DNA from: Saprospiraceae bacterium | GTDB lineage: Bacteria; Bacteroidota; Bacteroidia; Chitinophagales; Saprospiraceae | Assembly: GCA_016714445.1 (NCBI GenBank) | Contig: JADJNF010000009.1 | Coordinates: forward strand, 62,001-126,000 | Direction of reading: 5' to 3' | Length of the DNA: 64,000 nt | Shown here: one piece after another, positions 62,657 through 64,000 of the stretch | Layout: every line of letters begins with the position of its first letter | Position numbering within the stretch: the stretch's first letter is position 1 | The notes under the pieces: model-generated | Told to the model about the DNA's origin: nothing | Seen by the model: the letters and a program-made list of their open reading frames with translations, nothing else | Databases searched by the model: none | Program-made: the position numbers and the translations under genes

Positions 62657-63673
62657 CTACTTCCCTTTCCTATCATTTAGTGCTTTTTTGAAATACACGC
62701 CGTGTCTTGTAGGTGTATAATTCCAATCGGTGTACAAGGCTGGTGCCCACATAGGATCAAATACCCACACGACCCATGAGATATCTTTTTGATCGCAATA
62801 TTTGGTGATGGCATCGCCGTAAGATTCGTCACTGATGACTGGTATGTGCGCGCCAGGATCTTCGGGACCACAAAAGCCGATTTCAGTCAATATCAATGGG
62901 TATTTTTCTTTGACAAAGCCCCAATCTTGTGTCCATTTTTCTTCCCAAGGTTTTTCTCTTTTCATTGGGTAAGGATGAGAAACATATGCGATTCCAGTTG
63001 CATTGATGGGGTTATTGGCTATTTCGGTAAGGTCGTAAGCCCAATTAAAACCTGCTACTAGTGGAATACCTTTGCCACCATTCGCTCTGATGATGGTGAT
63101 CATTTCTTCATTTAATGTCTTCCATTCTGCCCATGAACAAGTGCCTAGTTCTCCATTATAGACAGTAGGTTCGTTGAATAATTCATAGAAGGCCACCGTA
63201 GCATTATCTTTGTAATGTTTGGCAATAGTGCGCCAAAATTCAAAGGTTTCTTTTTTGGTTGTTTCATACCTTTCATGCTGATACATTTCGTTTTTTAGAT
63301 TGCCGATACTGTGCCAATCCATGATGACATACATACCTCGTTCGGCTGCCCACTTGACACCTTTATCTAAAAGTTGTAAATATTTCATCTCGCCACGTCT
63401 GCGCCAAGCTGTGGGATGCACTGGAAATCTCACTACATTTGCTCCCCATTTTTTCATTTCATCAAAATACACTTCATTCCACCTGCCCATCGTATCCAAG
63501 CGTTCAGGGTCGCTTGTGTTGAGTCCTCTGAAAATATATTTGCTTCCATCTTCTTTGACAAATTGATTGCCCGAGACAGATATTTTGGATACTTTATTTT
63601 GTGCACTCAAAGGCAAACAACTTAAACACCAAAACAAACAAAAAATAAGTATTGACCAACTATAAAACTTCAT
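62657..63673 (-). CDS. GH5 glycoside hydrolase (endoglucanase/mannanase-like)
   Basis: Starting at ATG 63673 the protein has a signal peptide (FCLFWCLSCLPLSAQN) and a GH5 TIM barrel of about 310 residues. The acid/base Glu168 is in FYELFNEPTVYNG, and the nucleophile Glu264 is in LILTEIGFCG. VRFPVHPTAWRRRGE and YVIMDWHSIGN are further conserved strands. The neighbouring epimerase type and gene order suggest mannan or glucan as substrate, but the subfamily cannot be read. The upstream frame runs in without a stop, so the signal peptide would be internal in a readthrough fusion product (see epimerase). Confidence 0.88.
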   Translation of the reverse strand: MKFYSWSILIFCLFWCLSCLPLSAQNKVSKISVSGNQFVKEDGSKYIFRGLNTSDPERLDTMGRWNEVYFDEMKKWGANVVRFPVHPTAWRRRGEMKYLQLLDKGVKWAAERGMYVIMDWHSIGNLKNEMYQHERYETTKKETFEFWRTIAKHYKDNATVAFYELFNEPTVYNGELGTCSWAEWKTLNEEMITIIRANGGKGIPLVAGFNWAYDLTEIANNPINATGIAYVSHPYPMKREKPWEEKWTQDWGFVKEKYPLILTEIGFCGPEDPGAHIPVISDESYGDAITKYCDQKDISWVVWVFDPMWAPALYTDWNYTPTRHGVYFKKALNDRKGK

Positions 63674-64000
63674 ATATATTTTGTTATTGATTGATAATCG
63701 TTTTAATCTTTGTGACATCTGCATACAAGCTCGTACATTGTGGTATGGGCATTTCCAAAAGCCAATTTTATCTTCTTTTTGCATGATAGAACCATCTTCA
63801 TTCCTACCCCAAAACCACTCTCCATTTTCAGTATCTTTGATATATTTTTTGGTATAATCCCAAATACGATACACCGCATCTATATACTTCTCTTCATCTG
63901 TCAATTGGTAAGCATTCATAAATCCTACCATGGCTTCTGCTTGAACCCACCAATGTTTTTGATTCAGGTGACTTTCGTAAGCTACACCACCTTCCGCATC
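63674..64000 (-). CDS. cellobiose/mannobiose 2-epimerase-like protein, C-terminal part, no stop codon
   Basis: The frame is open to the window edge and carries the C-terminal end of the AGE/cellobiose 2-epimerase family: QKHWWVQAEAMVGFMNAYQL, then GEWFWGRNEDGSIMQKEDKI and GFWKCPYHNVRACMQMSQRL. The His and Trp in these blocks are catalytic or substrate-binding in the family. Instead of stopping, the frame continues for 9 codons into the GH5 start at 63673. A stop TAA is present one base out of phase (in CAATAACAA). Start lies beyond the window. Confidence 0.8.

Overview
The window looks like a chromosomal segment of a Bacteroidota bacterium, most likely of the Saprospiria. The base composition is AT-rich. 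Several secreted proteins end in type IX secretion (T9SS) sorting domains, and there are two PorP/SprF outer-membrane proteins. Other lineage marks are a TonB receptor/DUF4249 pair, lipoproteins with Bacteroidota-type lipoboxes, TAnnTTTG promoter elements and a tmRNA tag ending in ALAA. The lineage is inferred from gene content only; there is no rRNA or tRNA gene in the window.

Layout. 0-5.3 kb: a T9SS-sorted FG-GAP protein (5' end outside the window), an AlkB-type monooxygenase, a MazG-like hydrolase, a 100-bp tandem repeat and a PorP protein. 5.4-11.6 kb is an accessory region: small secreted proteins, an apparent detached toxin tail with immunity-like genes, a REP-associated transposase broken by one stop codon, REP-like palindromes, a MazEF module between 48-bp direct repeats, and a TRAP binding protein with an in-frame stop. 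11.6-18 kb: DUF4249/TonB receptor, a GNAT-like two-gene unit and an AraC/VOC/DUF6265 group. 18.3-28.2 kb: two divergent T9SS proteins, a TlpA-like lipoprotein, DUF1569, yidC and gpsA. 28.3-39.7 kb, all on the minus strand: a LytTR regulator, DUF3570/DUF4266/ApbE, a DUF2231-like membrane protein, a ferritin-VIT1 iron exporter and a CzcCBA-type RND metal pump. 39.7-41.9 kb: a second PorP protein and an NlpC/P60 protein lacking the catalytic cysteine.

42.1-53.5 kb is the most coherent functional block: a giant pyruvate:ferredoxin oxidoreductase (frameshifted near its C-terminus), RnfC-D-G-E-A, a four-cysteine membrane peptide, a plant-type ferredoxin-NADP reductase and RnfB. Together they would oxidise pyruvate, pass electrons to ferredoxin, and spend them on NADPH or on an Rnf ion-pumping route to NAD. 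53.5-57 kb holds housekeeping and unknown genes (Spo0M-like, ArsC-like, LuxE-like).

57-58 kb holds ssrA (tmRNA). A GIY-YIG nuclease gene sits directly upstream, and the ssrA 5' end and the nuclease 3' end are both duplicated around it, as if a small nuclease-bearing element has repeatedly entered the 5' end of ssrA and rebuilt it. 58-64 kb is a plant-polysaccharide locus: GH10 xylanase (T9SS), SGNH acetylesterase, GH5 glycanase and a cellobiose/mannobiose 2-epimerase-like gene that has lost its stop codon and reads into the GH5 gene.

Four independent coding lesions (RAYT stop, TRAP stop, PFOR frameshift, epimerase stop loss) occur in 64 kb. Real decay and assembly error cannot be told apart from the sequence alone.
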